Below are positions 25,436-34,457 of a stretch of DNA of 64,000 bases, one piece after another. A program made the position numbers and the translations under genes. Within the stretch, counting starts at the first letter, position 1; each line of letters opens with the position of its first letter. This DNA comes from Palsa-504 sp963819785 (GTDB taxonomy: Bacteria > Actinomycetota > Actinomycetes > Streptosporangiales > Streptosporangiaceae). Where the stretch lies: NCBI GenBank assembly GCA_963819785.1, contig CAWFXW010000016.1:248001-312000 (forward strand), in the 5' to 3' direction. A model generated the notes under the pieces. The model was not told the origin of the DNA. It saw only the letters and a list, made by a program, of their open reading frames with translations, and ran no database searches.

Positions 25436-26124
25436 CGCCGCGCCCCCGTGGCGGCGTCGCTGGCCACCCGGCCGTCGACGATCTCGATGACCCGCCGCGC
25501 GTAGCGGGCGGCCAGGTCCGGGTTGTGCGTGACCAGGATCAGGGTCTGGCCTTGCTGATTGAGGTCGAGCAGCAGCGCCCCGATCTCCTCCCCGGTCGCG
25601 GTGTCCAGGGCCCCGGTCGGCTCGTCGGCCAGCAGCAGCGCCGGCCGGTTGACCAGCGCGCGGGCGATGGCCACGCGCTGGCGTTCCCCGCCGGACAGGC
25701 GGGCCGGGTAGGCGTTGCGGTGGGATCCGATGCGCAGCGCGGTCAGCAATTCGTCGGCCCGGGACCGGGCCTTGGCCGTCGGCATCCCGGCCAGCTGGGC
25801 CGGCAGCAGCACGTTGTCCAGCACGGTCATATCGTCAAGCAGGTTGAAGAACTGGAAGATCATGCCGATCTGGCGCCGCCGGAACCGGGCCAGCCCGGTC
25901 TCGCTGAGCGTGCCGACCCGTTCGCCGCCGACCACTATGGTCCCGGCGGTCGGCCGGTCAAGCCCGGCGATCAGGTTGAGCAGGGTCGATTTCCCGCTGC
26001 CGGACGGGCCCATCACCGCGACGGATTCGCCGGGGCTGACCTTCATGGTGACGCTGGCCAGGGCCGGCGATCCGTCGTGGTCATAGCGTTTGGTCACGTT
26101 ATCGAGTTGCACGAGGGTATCCAT
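25432..26124 (-). CDS. ABC transporter ATP-binding protein, MacB/LolD type
   Basis: 230 residues with GPSGSGKST (Walker A, near 40), Q-loop at FQFFNLLDDMTV, signature LSGGERQRVAIARAL and LLLADEPTGALD (Walker B). ATGA overlap with the permease shows one transcription unit. Next to a divergent NarL-type two-component system, a common layout for antimicrobial-peptide or cell-envelope-stress transporters; that role is inferred. Confidence 0.95.
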   Translation of the reverse strand: MDTLVQLDNVTKRYDHDGSPALASVTMKVSPGESVAVMGPSGSGKSTLLNLIAGLDRPTAGTIVVGGERVGTLSETGLARFRRRQIGMIFQFFNLLDDMTVLDNVLLPAQLAGMPTAKARSRADELLTALRIGSHRNAYPARLSGGERQRVAIARALVNRPALLLADEPTGALDTATGEEIGALLLDLNQQGQTLILVTHNPDLAARYARRVIEIVDGRVASDAATGARR

Positions 26125-26275
26125 GGCCCGGACGGTACGGCCGAGGTGGCCGCCGGCACGTCGGCCGGCAGGCGCATCTTCAGTACCGGATCCGGCTGAG
26201 CCTCATCCGGAGTATGTACGCGGGATAACCCCGGCGGATGATGGCGCGCCCGCCGGGCCGGACGACAATGGGTAG

Positions 26276-27757
26276 GTGGCGCAGGACGCAAGCAGCGGGC
26301 AGCGGCCGGGCCCGGTACGCCGATTCACCGCCTTCCTCTGGCAGCCCGATGAACGGCCCGCGGTATCCGGAGCGGCCCGGGCCGCCGACGCGGCCATCGC
26401 GGTCGTGGCCGTGATGGCCGCCGTGGTGGCCGTGATCGTGCAGAACCGGAACGGCGGCTCGTACGAGGTCCACGCTGTGCCTATAGCGCAGCATCTGACG
26501 CTCCGCTTTCACCCCCCGCCAGGGCCGTCGGCGGGGGTCCTGATCGGCGCGGCGTTCACCACGGCGCCGCTCGCGTTCCGGCGGACGTACCCGATCATCG
26601 CGTTCTGCGTGATCATGGCCGGGGTATTCCCCGGTAGCCACACCACGTCGATCACGTTCGCGGCCGTCATCCTGGCCGCCTACAGCGCGGCCGCGTACAG
26701 CCCGTACCGCCGGGCGGCACTGGTCGCCGTGCTGGCCGCGGCGCTGGTCGTCACCGCGGCCTACCCGAACACCACTCCCCCGGTACCCGAGCGCTTTACC
26801 GCGCTGCTGATCCTGGTCCCGACCGTCGCGGTCGGGGTCGCGATCCGGCTCTGGCGCCGCCGGGCCGGCGAGTCCGCCGAACGGCTGCGGGTGGCCGAGG
26901 CCGGGCACGAGGCGCAGACCCGGCGCGCGGTCGCGCTGGAGCGGGCCCGGATCGCCAGCGAAATGCACGACGTGGTGACGCACAACGTGAGCGTGATGGT
27001 GGTGCAGGCGGGCGCGGCCCGGCGGGTGCTGGACAGCTCGCCGGGCGAGGCCCGGGAGGCGCTGCTGGCCGTCGAGGCCAGCGGGCGGACGGCCATGAGC
27101 GAACTGCGGCACCTGCTGGGCCTGCTGGCACCGTCCGGGGACGCTGAGGTCGATGGGACAAGTGAGCTGAATGGGACGGGAGATGCGACGCTGACGCCGC
27201 AGCCAGACCTCGGCCAGATCGGCACTCTCGTCGACCGGGTCCGCGCCGCCGGCCTGCCGGCAGAACTGTCTGTGGCAGGCCGGCGGGATCTGCCGCCGGG
27301 TCTGGACCTGGCCGCGTACCGGGTGGTGCAAGAGGGCCTCACCAACGTGATGAAGCACGCCGGGCAGGCCAGGACCACGGTCCGGATCGAGTACCGCGCG
27401 GCCGAACTGCTCATCACGGTCTGCGATGACGGCGGTCCGGGCGCCGTGGTGCCTCATGCCGGGAGCGGGCGCGGGCTGATCGGGCTGCGGGAGCGGATCG
27501 CGGTCTACGGGGGCGAGCTTGACGCCGGGCCGCGGCCGGGCGGCGGCTGGCGGCTCGCGGCGCGGATCCCGCTGGAGCCGGCGGGCGGAGCTGAGCCGGG
27601 GGCCGGGAGCGTGCCGGGGGGCGGAGCGAGCCGGGGGCCGGGAGCGTGCCGGGGGGCGGAGCTGAGCCGAGGGCCGGGAGCGTGCCGGCGGAGTTCCAGG
27701 GGGCGGCGAAGTGAACGGGGGCGAGGAGGCGGGGCCCCGGGTGGCCATCGCCGATGA
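26276..27757 (+). CDS. NarL-type sensor histidine kinase
   Basis: 493 residues: an N-terminal membrane region (about 35-205, five or six helices), a HisKA_3 dimerisation domain with ERARIASEMHDVVTHNVSVM (phospho-acceptor His in MHDVV) and an HATPase domain (VVQEGLTNVMKHAG, GRGLIGLRERIAVYGGEL). The kinase fold ends near residue 440; the remaining 50 residues come from a tandem repeat (27584-27688) with copies of 36, 35 and 34 bases, which probably pushed the frame past the original stop. It overlaps the response regulator by 47 bases. GTG start at 26276. Confidence 0.9.
   Translation: MAQDASSGQRPGPVRRFTAFLWQPDERPAVSGAARAADAAIAVVAVMAAVVAVIVQNRNGGSYEVHAVPIAQHLTLRFHPPPGPSAGVLIGAAFTTAPLAFRRTYPIIAFCVIMAGVFPGSHTTSITFAAVILAAYSAAAYSPYRRAALVAVLAAALVVTAAYPNTTPPVPERFTALLILVPTVAVGVAIRLWRRRAGESAERLRVAEAGHEAQTRRAVALERARIASEMHDVVTHNVSVMVVQAGAARRVLDSSPGEAREALLAVEASGRTAMSELRHLLGLLAPSGDAEVDGTSELNGTGDATLTPQPDLGQIGTLVDRVRAAGLPAELSVAGRRDLPPGLDLAAYRVVQEGLTNVMKHAGQARTTVRIEYRAAELLITVCDDGGPGAVVPHAGSGRGLIGLRERIAVYGGELDAGPRPGGGWRLAARIPLEPAGGAEPGAGSVPGGGASRGPGACRGAELSRGPGACRRSSRGRRSERGRGGGAPGGHRR
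27584..27688 (+). repeat. 34-36-bp tandem repeat, 3 copies
   Basis: Units begin at 27584, 27620 and 27655, each opening GGCGGAGC and containing GGGCCGGGAGCGTGCCGG. Lengths of 36, 35 and 34 mean each copy is read in a different frame. Confidence 0.92.
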
Positions 27758-28415
27758 CCAGATGCTGGTACGGAGCGGGTTCCGGCTGATCCTGGCCTCG
27801 GCGGGGATCCCGGTGGTGGCCGAGGCCGCGGACGGGCGGGAGGCGGTGGCTGCCGCGCTAAAGCACCGGCCGGAGGTCATGCTGATGGACATCCGGATGC
27901 CCGAGATGGACGGGCTGGAGGCGACCCGGCGGATCCTGGGATCCCGGTGCGGCCAGGACATGCGGATCATCATCCTCACCACGTTCGACCTGGACCAGTA
28001 CGTGTACGCGGCGCTGGCCGCCGGGGCCAGCGGCTTCCTGCTCAAGGACGTGTCCCCCGAGCACCTCATCGCCGCGGTCCGGCTGGTGCGTTCCGGCGAC
28101 GCGCTGCTCGCCCCGTCGATCACCCGCCGCCTGGTCGAGCGGTACGCCGGGCACCAGCCCGCGGCGCAGGCGAGCGCGGACCTGGCCGCGCTGACGCCCC
28201 GGGAACTCGAGGTGCTCGGCCTGATCGCCCGGGGGCTGAGCAACGCGGAGCTGGCCGCGGAGCTGGTGCTGAGCGAGGCGACGGTGAAGACGCACGTGGC
28301 CCGGATCTTGACCAAACTCCAGCTGCGCGACCGGGTGCAGGCCGTCGTGCTGGCCTACGAGACCGGACTGGTCGGTGTTGGCCAGAATCACGGGCGGAGA
28401 GGCGTGGGCCGGTGA
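27711..28415 (+). CDS. NarL/LuxR-type response regulator
   Basis: 234 residues. Receiver domain (about 8-125) with the DD pair at IADDQ, phospho-Asp in MLMDIRMPEMDG, and Lys in FLLKDVSPE. The C-terminal LuxR HTH reads LTPRELEVLGLIARGLSN...TVKTHVARILTKL. Partner of the kinase just upstream and likely activator of the divergent ABC transporter. GTG start at 27711. Confidence 0.95.
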   Translation: MNGGEEAGPRVAIADDQMLVRSGFRLILASAGIPVVAEAADGREAVAAALKHRPEVMLMDIRMPEMDGLEATRRILGSRCGQDMRIIILTTFDLDQYVYAALAAGASGFLLKDVSPEHLIAAVRLVRSGDALLAPSITRRLVERYAGHQPAAQASADLAALTPRELEVLGLIARGLSNAELAAELVLSEATVKTHVARILTKLQLRDRVQAVVLAYETGLVGVGQNHGRRGVGR

Positions 28416-28468
28416 CCGGGGCACGCAGCGGGGCCCGTTCGGCCGAATGATTTTGATTTTGATCTTTT

Positions 28469-29716
28469 TCAGTCGGTGAGGGCCTGGTAGATGAGCTGGC
28501 GGAGCTGCGGGCGGATCGGGTAGGTGCTGGAGGGGAGCAGCTGGGTGAAGAACGAGACGGTCAGGTCCGCCTCCCGGTCCACCCAGAACGCGGTGCTCGC
28601 GGCGCCGCCCCAGGAGATCTCGCCCGCGGTGCCGGTCACCTTGCCGGGTACCGGGTCGAGCAGGACGGCGAAGCCGAGGCCGAAGCCGACGCCGCGGAAC
28701 GGCGCCTCGGCGAACAGCGGCCGGCCGAAGGCTTCCAGGTCCAGGCCGCCCGGCAGGTGGTTGCGGGCCATGTAGCCGACCGTGCGCGGGCTCAGCAGCC
28801 GGACGCCGTCGAGTTCGCCCGCCGGGCTGCCCGGCCGGTGCAGCAGCATCTGGGTGAACCGGTCGTAGTCGGCCGCGGTGGACACCAGGCCGCCGCCCCC
28901 GCTGAGCATGAGCGGCTCGCGGAGGGCACCCTTGCCGAGGGCGTCGAGCCTGATCGCGCGGCCCTCCGGCCCGCGGGTGTAGAGGGCGGCCAGGCCGCGC
29001 TGTGCCGCCTCGTCAGCCCAGAACGCGGTGTCGGTCATGCCGAGCGGACGCAGGATCCGGTCACCGAAGAACTCGTCCAGGCGCTGGCCGGAGGCGACCT
29101 CCACGACCCGGCCGAGGACGTCGGTGGCCACCGAGTAGTTCCACTCGGTGCCCGGCTGGAACAGCAGCGGCAGGCCGGCCCACAGCTCGCAGGCCCCGGC
29201 CAGGTCCGCGCCGGGCGGGGTACCCCACTCGAAGCCGGCCGCCCGGTAGAGCGCGTCCACCGGGTGCACCCGGTGGAAGCCGTAGGTGAGCCCGGCGGTG
29301 TGGGTGAGCAGGTGCCAGACCAGGACCGGCTCGGCCGCGGGGACGGTCACCTGCTTCAGGTCCGAGCCGCCGGCGTACACGCGGACGCCAGAGAACGCGG
29401 GGATGAAGTCGCTCACCGGGTCGGTGAGGGCCAGCCGGCCCTCCTCGTACAGGATCATCGCGGCGACCGAGGTGACCGGCTTGGTCATCGAGTAGATCCG
29501 CCACACCGTGTCGTCGGTCACCGGCAGCCCGGCCTCCAGGTCACGCGACCCGCACCGGGCCACGTGGGCCAGCCGGCCGTGCCTGCGCACGGTGAGCAGC
29601 CAGCCCGGCAGCCGTCCGTCGGCCACGTCGCCGGCGAAGTGCGCGTCGATGCGCTTGAGACGTTCGGGATCCAGGCCGGCCTCGGCCGCGTCCACCTCGA
29701 TGGTGAGTTCGTTCAC
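28469..29716 (-). CDS. Serine hydrolase, beta-lactamase (class C-like) family
   Basis: 415 residues. Catalytic S-x-x-K is in RIYSMTKPVTS; the second motif Y-x-N is NYS in GTEWNYSVATDVLG; the third is near GEISWGGAASTAFW. No signal peptide, so probably a cytosolic esterase/peptidase rather than a resistance enzyme. The GTG at 29716 follows a strong AGGAGG site. Convergent with the response regulator and divergent from the acyl-CoA synthetase. Confidence 0.92.
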   Translation of the reverse strand: MNELTIEVDAAEAGLDPERLKRIDAHFAGDVADGRLPGWLLTVRRHGRLAHVARCGSRDLEAGLPVTDDTVWRIYSMTKPVTSVAAMILYEEGRLALTDPVSDFIPAFSGVRVYAGGSDLKQVTVPAAEPVLVWHLLTHTAGLTYGFHRVHPVDALYRAAGFEWGTPPGADLAGACELWAGLPLLFQPGTEWNYSVATDVLGRVVEVASGQRLDEFFGDRILRPLGMTDTAFWADEAAQRGLAALYTRGPEGRAIRLDALGKGALREPLMLSGGGGLVSTAADYDRFTQMLLHRPGSPAGELDGVRLLSPRTVGYMARNHLPGGLDLEAFGRPLFAEAPFRGVGFGLGFAVLLDPVPGKVTGTAGEISWGGAASTAFWVDREADLTVSFFTQLLPSSTYPIRPQLRQLIYQALTD

Positions 29717-29774
29717 TGGCCACCTCCTAGGTTCGATCTTCCCGCTTGAGACCGGTAGCTGCCACGATGGGCGC

Positions 29775-31490
29775 ATGACTTCTTCGACTTCGGCTTCGGC
29801 TTCGGCTTCGACGGGGGCGTTCCGTGCGGCGCGGGACCTGCTGCTGCGTTACCGGGACGACTACGCCGCGGCCCGGCGGGAATTCACCTGGCCGGAGCTG
29901 GACGAGTTCAACTGGGCGCTGGACTGGTTCGACGTGATCGCGGCCGAGCACCCGGACCGGCCCGCGCTACGGCTCGTGTCCGACGACGGGTCCGACGTGA
30001 GCCTGTCGTACGGATCGCTGGCGGCGAGGTCGGCGCAGGTCGCGAACTGGCTGCGCGGGCTCGGGGTCCGGCGCGGCGACCGGGTGCTGCTCATGCTCGG
30101 CAACGTGGCGCCGCTCTGGGAGGTCATCCTGGGCGCGATGAAGCTCGGCGCGGTGATCATCCCGGCCTCGACGCTGCTGCAGCCCGCCGACCTGGCCGAC
30201 CGTCTCGTGCGGGGCTCCGTGCGGCACGTGGTCGCCGACGCGGCGTCCGCGGCCAAGTTCGCCGGGCTGCCCGGGGACTGGACCCGGGTGGTGGTCGACG
30301 GGTCTGCTCCGGGGTGGCACTCGTACTCGGACGCGTTCGCTTCGTCTTCGTCGTTCGCCCCTGAGGGGGTCACCCGGGCCGGGGACCTGTTGCTGCTGTA
30401 CTTCACGTCGGGCACCACCGCGCAGCCCAAGCTGGTCGCGCACACCCAGGCCAGCTATCCCGTGGGGCACCTGTCCACCATGTACTGGATCGGGATCCAG
30501 CCGGGCGACGTGCACCTGAACCTGTCCTCGCCGGGCTGGGCCAAGCACGCCTGGAGCAACGTGTACGCCCCGTGGAACGCCGGGGCGACGATCCTGGTGC
30601 TGAACCAGGCGCGGTTCTCGGCGGCCGGGCTGCTGGCCGTGCTCGGTTCCTGTGAGGTGACGACGTTCTGCGCGCCGCCGACCGTGTGGCGGATGCTGCT
30701 CCAGGCCGACCTGGGCTCGGCTTCGGTGTCTTTTTTGCGCGAATGCGTGGCGGCCGGCGAGCCGCTCAATCCCGAGGTGATCGAGCAGGTCCGCAGGGCC
30801 TGGGGGATCACGGTGCGGGACGGGTTCGGGCAGACCGAGACCACCGCGCAGGCCGGCAACACGCCGGGACAGCAGGTGCGGGCGGGCTCGATGGGACGGC
30901 CGCTGCCCGGGTACTCGGTGGTGCTGGTCGACCCGCTGAGCGGCGAGCCGGCCAGGGACGGGGAGATCTGCCTGGACCTGTCCCGGCGGCCGCTGGGGCT
31001 GATGACCGGGTACCTGGACGATCCTGTTCTGAATGCGTCGGCCATGGCCGGCGGGTACTACCACACAGGGGACGTGGCGACCACGGACGACGACGGCTAC
31101 ATCACCTACGTCGGGCGGACCGACGACGTGTTCAAGGCGTCGGACTACCGCATCTCGCCGTTCGAGCTGGAGAGCGTGCTGATCGAGCACGAGGCGGTGG
31201 CCGAGGCCGCGGTGGTGCCGTCGCCGGACCCGCTGCGGCTGGCCGTGCCGAAGGCGTACGTGCTGCTGGCGCCGGGGCGTTCGGCGTCGCCGGAGCTGGC
31301 CCGGTCGATCATGGCGTTCTGCCGGGAACGGGTCGCGCCGTACAAGCGGATCCGCCGGGTGGAGTTCGCCGACCTGCCCAAGACGATCTCCGGCAAGATC
31401 CGCCGGGTGGAGCTGCGCGGCCAGGAGATTCCTGCTCGCGCGGAGGGCCGCGGCGTCACCGAATTCTGGGAGGAAGACTTCACCTGGTAA
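29775..31490 (+). CDS. AMP-binding acyl-CoA synthetase
   Basis: 571 residues, ACSM/medium-chain type. Motifs: YFTSGTTAQPK (P-loop-like A3), GFGQTETTA (A5), YYHTGDVATTDDDGY (A7) and the C-terminal lysine in LPKTISGKIRRVEL (A10). It converts a carboxylic acid to its CoA thioester via acyl-AMP. A Ser-rich start (MTSSTSASAS) comes from a short repeat. ATG at 29775. No other acyl-CoA genes are adjacent, so the substrate is unclear. Confidence 0.94.
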   Translation: MTSSTSASASASTGAFRAARDLLLRYRDDYAAARREFTWPELDEFNWALDWFDVIAAEHPDRPALRLVSDDGSDVSLSYGSLAARSAQVANWLRGLGVRRGDRVLLMLGNVAPLWEVILGAMKLGAVIIPASTLLQPADLADRLVRGSVRHVVADAASAAKFAGLPGDWTRVVVDGSAPGWHSYSDAFASSSSFAPEGVTRAGDLLLLYFTSGTTAQPKLVAHTQASYPVGHLSTMYWIGIQPGDVHLNLSSPGWAKHAWSNVYAPWNAGATILVLNQARFSAAGLLAVLGSCEVTTFCAPPTVWRMLLQADLGSASVSFLRECVAAGEPLNPEVIEQVRRAWGITVRDGFGQTETTAQAGNTPGQQVRAGSMGRPLPGYSVVLVDPLSGEPARDGEICLDLSRRPLGLMTGYLDDPVLNASAMAGGYYHTGDVATTDDDGYITYVGRTDDVFKASDYRISPFELESVLIEHEAVAEAAVVPSPDPLRLAVPKAYVLLAPGRSASPELARSIMAFCRERVAPYKRIRRVEFADLPKTISGKIRRVELRGQEIPARAEGRGVTEFWEEDFTW

Positions 31491-31541
31491 CCGGTCCCGG
31501 TTTGTGATAGTACGGTCACGGGCCAGGAGGGGGCGGTAGGA

Positions 31542-32513
31542 ATGACCAGTGCGCCATGGGATCCGCGCGGTGAGGCGCTGAACGCGCTGCGGGCGATCGC
31601 GGCGGATCCGCAGTACGGAGCCGAGGCGCTGTCGAACGCGCAGATGATGACGAACCTGCTCAAGGACATGCTGCCCGACGCCCAGCGCGAGGCGAACGTG
31701 CTGATCACGGCGGCGGGAGCGGGGGTCCCCGGCGCGCTGCGCGGGTACCTGGCCCAGGGCATGGACGTGGGGATGGCGACCCAGCTCGCGGCCGGGGCCC
31801 TGGCCGAGCGGACCGCGCTGACCGGGGACGCGGCCACGTGGGCGACCGGTTCGCTGGCCACGGTGCTGATACCGCCGGCTGTTCCGCCCATGCCGGGGGG
31901 CCCGCAGGGCACCGCGCCGCTGCCCGGCAGCGACCATCCGACCATGGCGCCGGGGGTCTCACCCGGGCCGGCGCCCTACGGCCCGCAGGGCCACGGCCCT
32001 GCGCCCTACGGCCCGGTGGGCTACGGCCCGCAGGGCACGGTGGTGGCCGCGGGCGGGCGCTCGCGACCGGGAGCGGTCAGCTTCCTGGCCGCCGCGTGCG
32101 CCGCGGCGGGAGCGCTGGCGACGATCCTCGCCTGCGCGTTCTCGATCGTGCACGTCTACAACTCGGACGGCACGTACGCGTACTCGCAGTCCCTGTTCAG
32201 CATCTCGGGCCACGGCGCCGCATGGAACTGGGTCGGGCTGGTGGTGGCGGCGGCGCTGTCGGTGGCGGCCGGCCTGCTGCTCGCGGTGTCGCGAACGCTA
32301 TGGGTCCGGGCCGGGGCGGCCGGGGTGCTGCTCGCGTTCGGCGTGGCGGTCCTGATCATCTTCGCGGCATACCAGTTCATGCTCGGCCCGGTCAGCGCCG
32401 GGAACGGGCCGGCCGGGGCGGAGAAGCTCGGCGGCTTCGGCGGGCTGCTGCTGCTGGTAGCCGGGGTGCTCGGCTTCGTGGCCGTCGCCCGGGACCGCGG
32501 GGCGGTGTCTTAG
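31542..32513 (+). CDS. Hypothetical membrane protein with Gly/Pro-rich linker
   Basis: 323 residues. Residues 1-110 are soluble and helical; about 115-170 are a Pro/Gly/Tyr-rich linker with APYGPQGHG-type repeats; from about 175 four hydrophobic helices follow. No family recognised. ATG at 31542 after a GGAGGGGG site. The stop codon lies in a 14-bp tandem repeat. Confidence 0.75.
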   Translation: MTSAPWDPRGEALNALRAIAADPQYGAEALSNAQMMTNLLKDMLPDAQREANVLITAAGAGVPGALRGYLAQGMDVGMATQLAAGALAERTALTGDAATWATGSLATVLIPPAVPPMPGGPQGTAPLPGSDHPTMAPGVSPGPAPYGPQGHGPAPYGPVGYGPQGTVVAAGGRSRPGAVSFLAAACAAAGALATILACAFSIVHVYNSDGTYAYSQSLFSISGHGAAWNWVGLVVAAALSVAAGLLLAVSRTLWVRAGAAGVLLAFGVAVLIIFAAYQFMLGPVSAGNGPAGAEKLGGFGGLLLLVAGVLGFVAVARDRGAVS

Positions 32514-32548
32514 CAGCGCTGTCTTAGCAGCGCTGCCTTAGCATCGGT
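32507..32548 (+). repeat. 14-bp tandem repeat over a stop codon
   Basis: GTCTTAGCAGCGCT at 32507 and 32521, with a decayed third copy at 32535. The first holds the stop of the membrane protein; the third abuts the DUF952 start. Confidence 0.93.
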
Positions 32549-32551
32549 GCG

Positions 32552-32893
32552 GTGATCTACCACATCGCGACCGCGGCGGACTGGGCACGGGCGCAGCGGG
32601 ACGGCCAGTACACCACGTCGACCCGCGGCCGGACCCTGGCCGAAGAGGGATTCATCCACGCCTCTTCCGCGGCGCAGGTGGCGCCCGTGGCCAACGCGTA
32701 CTACCGGGGCGTGCCGGACCTGATCGTGCTGATCATCGACCCGGACCGGGTCGGTCCGGAGATCCGCTACGAGCTGGTGCCCGGGTCGGACGCGCCGTAC
32801 CCGCACATCTACGGGCCGCTCAACACCGGCGCCGTCGTCGGCACCCGGCCGCTCGAGCCGGGCCCGGACGGCGTTTTCGCCTTCACCCCCTGA
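32552..32893 (+). CDS. DUF952 family protein
   Basis: 113 residues: opens MIYHIATAADW, contains EEGFIHASSAAQVAPVANAYY and ends PHIYGPLNTGAVVGTRPL, the full DUF952 pattern. The family is related in fold to ADP-ribosyltransferase-like proteins; no activity is established. GTG at 32552. Confidence 0.92.
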   Translation: MIYHIATAADWARAQRDGQYTTSTRGRTLAEEGFIHASSAAQVAPVANAYYRGVPDLIVLIIDPDRVGPEIRYELVPGSDAPYPHIYGPLNTGAVVGTRPLEPGPDGVFAFTP

Positions 32894-32935
32894 TTTTTGC
32901 CGGGCTAGCCAGCGGGCGGCCGCTGCTGCTTTAAT

Positions 32936-32967
32936 ATGAACGTAAGTTCATGAAGGTTTGTTCATAT
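32936..32967. promoter_or_regulatory. TetR operator: dyad plus third half-site
   Basis: ATGAAC-GTAA-GTTCAT (32936-32951) is a perfect dyad; a third half GTTCAT follows at 32960-32965. The site lies 12-43 bases before the GTG of an operon whose last gene is a TetR regulator, so autorepression is the obvious reading. Confidence 0.75.
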
Positions 32968-32978
32968 CGGAGGCTGGC

Positions 32979-33677
32979 GTGGCAGATATCGAGGTCCGCG
33001 GACTGACCAAGACCTTCGGCCGGGTGGCCGCGGTCCGGGACGTGTCCTTCACCGCGCCGGAGGGCAAGGTCACCGGCCTGCTCGGCCCCAACGGGTCGGG
33101 AAAGACCACCACGTTGCGCGTCCTGCTCGGCCTGGTGCAGGCCAGCGCCGGGGAGGCGCTCATCGGCGGGGTGCGGTACGACCGGCTGGCGCGGCCACGG
33201 CAGACGGTGGGCGCGATGCTGGAGTCGACCGGCTTCCACCCGGGACGGCGGGCCCGCGACCACCTGCGGGTGCTCGCCGACGCAGACGGCATTCCGGCCC
33301 GGCGGGTGGACGAGGTGCTCGAGCGGACCGGCCTGACCGCCGCGGCCAGGCGGCCGGTCCGGCAGTTCTCGCTCGGCATGCGGCAGCGGCTCGGCCTGGC
33401 CGCGGCATTGCTCGGCGACCCGCGGGTGCTCGTCCTGGACGAGCCGGCCAACGGCCTGGACCCGGGCGGCACGGCCTGGCTGCGCGCCACGCTGCGCGAC
33501 CTGGCCCGCGAGGGACGGACGGTCGTGGTGGCCAGCCACGTGCTGGGCGAGGTCACGCTGACCGCGGACCACGTGGTGATCGTCAGCGCGGGAGAACTGC
33601 GCTTCGCGGGCCCGCTCAGCGAGATCGGCGACACGCACGGCGCGCTGGAGTCCGTGTTCCTGACCCTTACTTCCTGA
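32979..33677 (+). CDS. ABC-2 type transporter ATP-binding protein
   Basis: 232 residues: LLGPNGSGKTTTLRVLLGL (Walker A), signature FSLGMRQRLGLAAALL, Walker B LVLDEPANGLDP. The GTG at 32979 has a GGAGG site. First gene of an ATPase-permease-TetR operon, typical of a drug/toxin exporter controlled by its own repressor. Confidence 0.95.
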   Translation: MADIEVRGLTKTFGRVAAVRDVSFTAPEGKVTGLLGPNGSGKTTTLRVLLGLVQASAGEALIGGVRYDRLARPRQTVGAMLESTGFHPGRRARDHLRVLADADGIPARRVDEVLERTGLTAAARRPVRQFSLGMRQRLGLAAALLGDPRVLVLDEPANGLDPGGTAWLRATLRDLAREGRTVVVASHVLGEVTLTADHVVIVSAGELRFAGPLSEIGDTHGALESVFLTLTS

Positions 33678-33702
33678 CCCCTACTTCCTGACCCTTACTT
33701 CC
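33661..33702 (+). repeat. 14-bp tandem repeat over a stop codon
   Basis: TGACCCTTACTTCC at 33661, 33675 (one change) and 33689. The second copy begins with the ATPase stop; the third ends next to the permease ribosome site. Confidence 0.93.
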
Positions 33703-33716
33703 TGAGGAGAGCAGGC

Positions 33717-34457
33717 ATGTCGTCCGTCATCCGTAGCGAGTTCCGCAAGCTCACCACCGTCCGCGCCCCGTGGCTGCTGCTGGCCGCCGGGCCGCTCCTG
33801 GTCGTGGCCGGCGTCACCGGCCTGGTCTCCTCCGGCGGGAACGTCCATGATCCGGCCACCCAGCGCGCCGCTCTCGCGCACACCGGGCTGGCCGCGGTGT
33901 TCACCCTCGTCTTCGGCATCCTGGCCGTGGCGGGTGAGTACCGGCACTCGACCATCACCGACACCTACCTCAGCTCCCCGCGCCGGGGCCAGGTCATCGC
34001 GGCCAAGCTGGCCGTCTACGCGCTGGTCGGCGGCTGCGCCGGCCTGCTGTCCTCCGGCGCCGCGCTGGCCACCACGGCGGCCTGGTGGGCCGAGCGCGGC
34101 GGGCAGCTGCAGCTCTCGGCGGCCGGCACCTGGCTGACCCTGCTCGGCGGGGTCGCCGCCAACTGCGCGTTTGCCGCGATCGGGGTCGGCCTCGGCGCGC
34201 TGATCCGCAACCCCGCGGCGGCCGTCGCGGTCGCGCTGGCCTGGTTCGCGGTCATCGAGGGCATCACCGGGCAGCTGCTCGGCTCGGCGCTGGCGCGCTG
34301 GCTGCCGTTCTACGCCAGCGAGGCCCTCAGCCGGTCCAACCTGCAGGCCACAGCCCGGCTGCTGCCGCAGTGGGGCGGCGGGCTGATGCTGCTCGGCTAC
34401 GCGGCGGTCTTCGCCACCGCCGCGGTCTTCACTACACTCAGGCGCGATGTCACCTAG
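33717..34457 (+). CDS. ABC-2 type transporter permease
   Basis: 246 residues with six helices: MSSVIRSEFRKLTTVRAPW start, AGEYRHSTITDTYLSSPRR after helix 2, and helices to the C-terminus. The ATG at 33717 has a GAGGAG site. Pairs with the ATPase 39 bases upstream. Confidence 0.93.
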   Translation: MSSVIRSEFRKLTTVRAPWLLLAAGPLLVVAGVTGLVSSGGNVHDPATQRAALAHTGLAAVFTLVFGILAVAGEYRHSTITDTYLSSPRRGQVIAAKLAVYALVGGCAGLLSSGAALATTAAWWAERGGQLQLSAAGTWLTLLGGVAANCAFAAIGVGLGALIRNPAAAVAVALAWFAVIEGITGQLLGSALARWLPFYASEALSRSNLQATARLLPQWGGGLMLLGYAAVFATAAVFTTLRRDVT

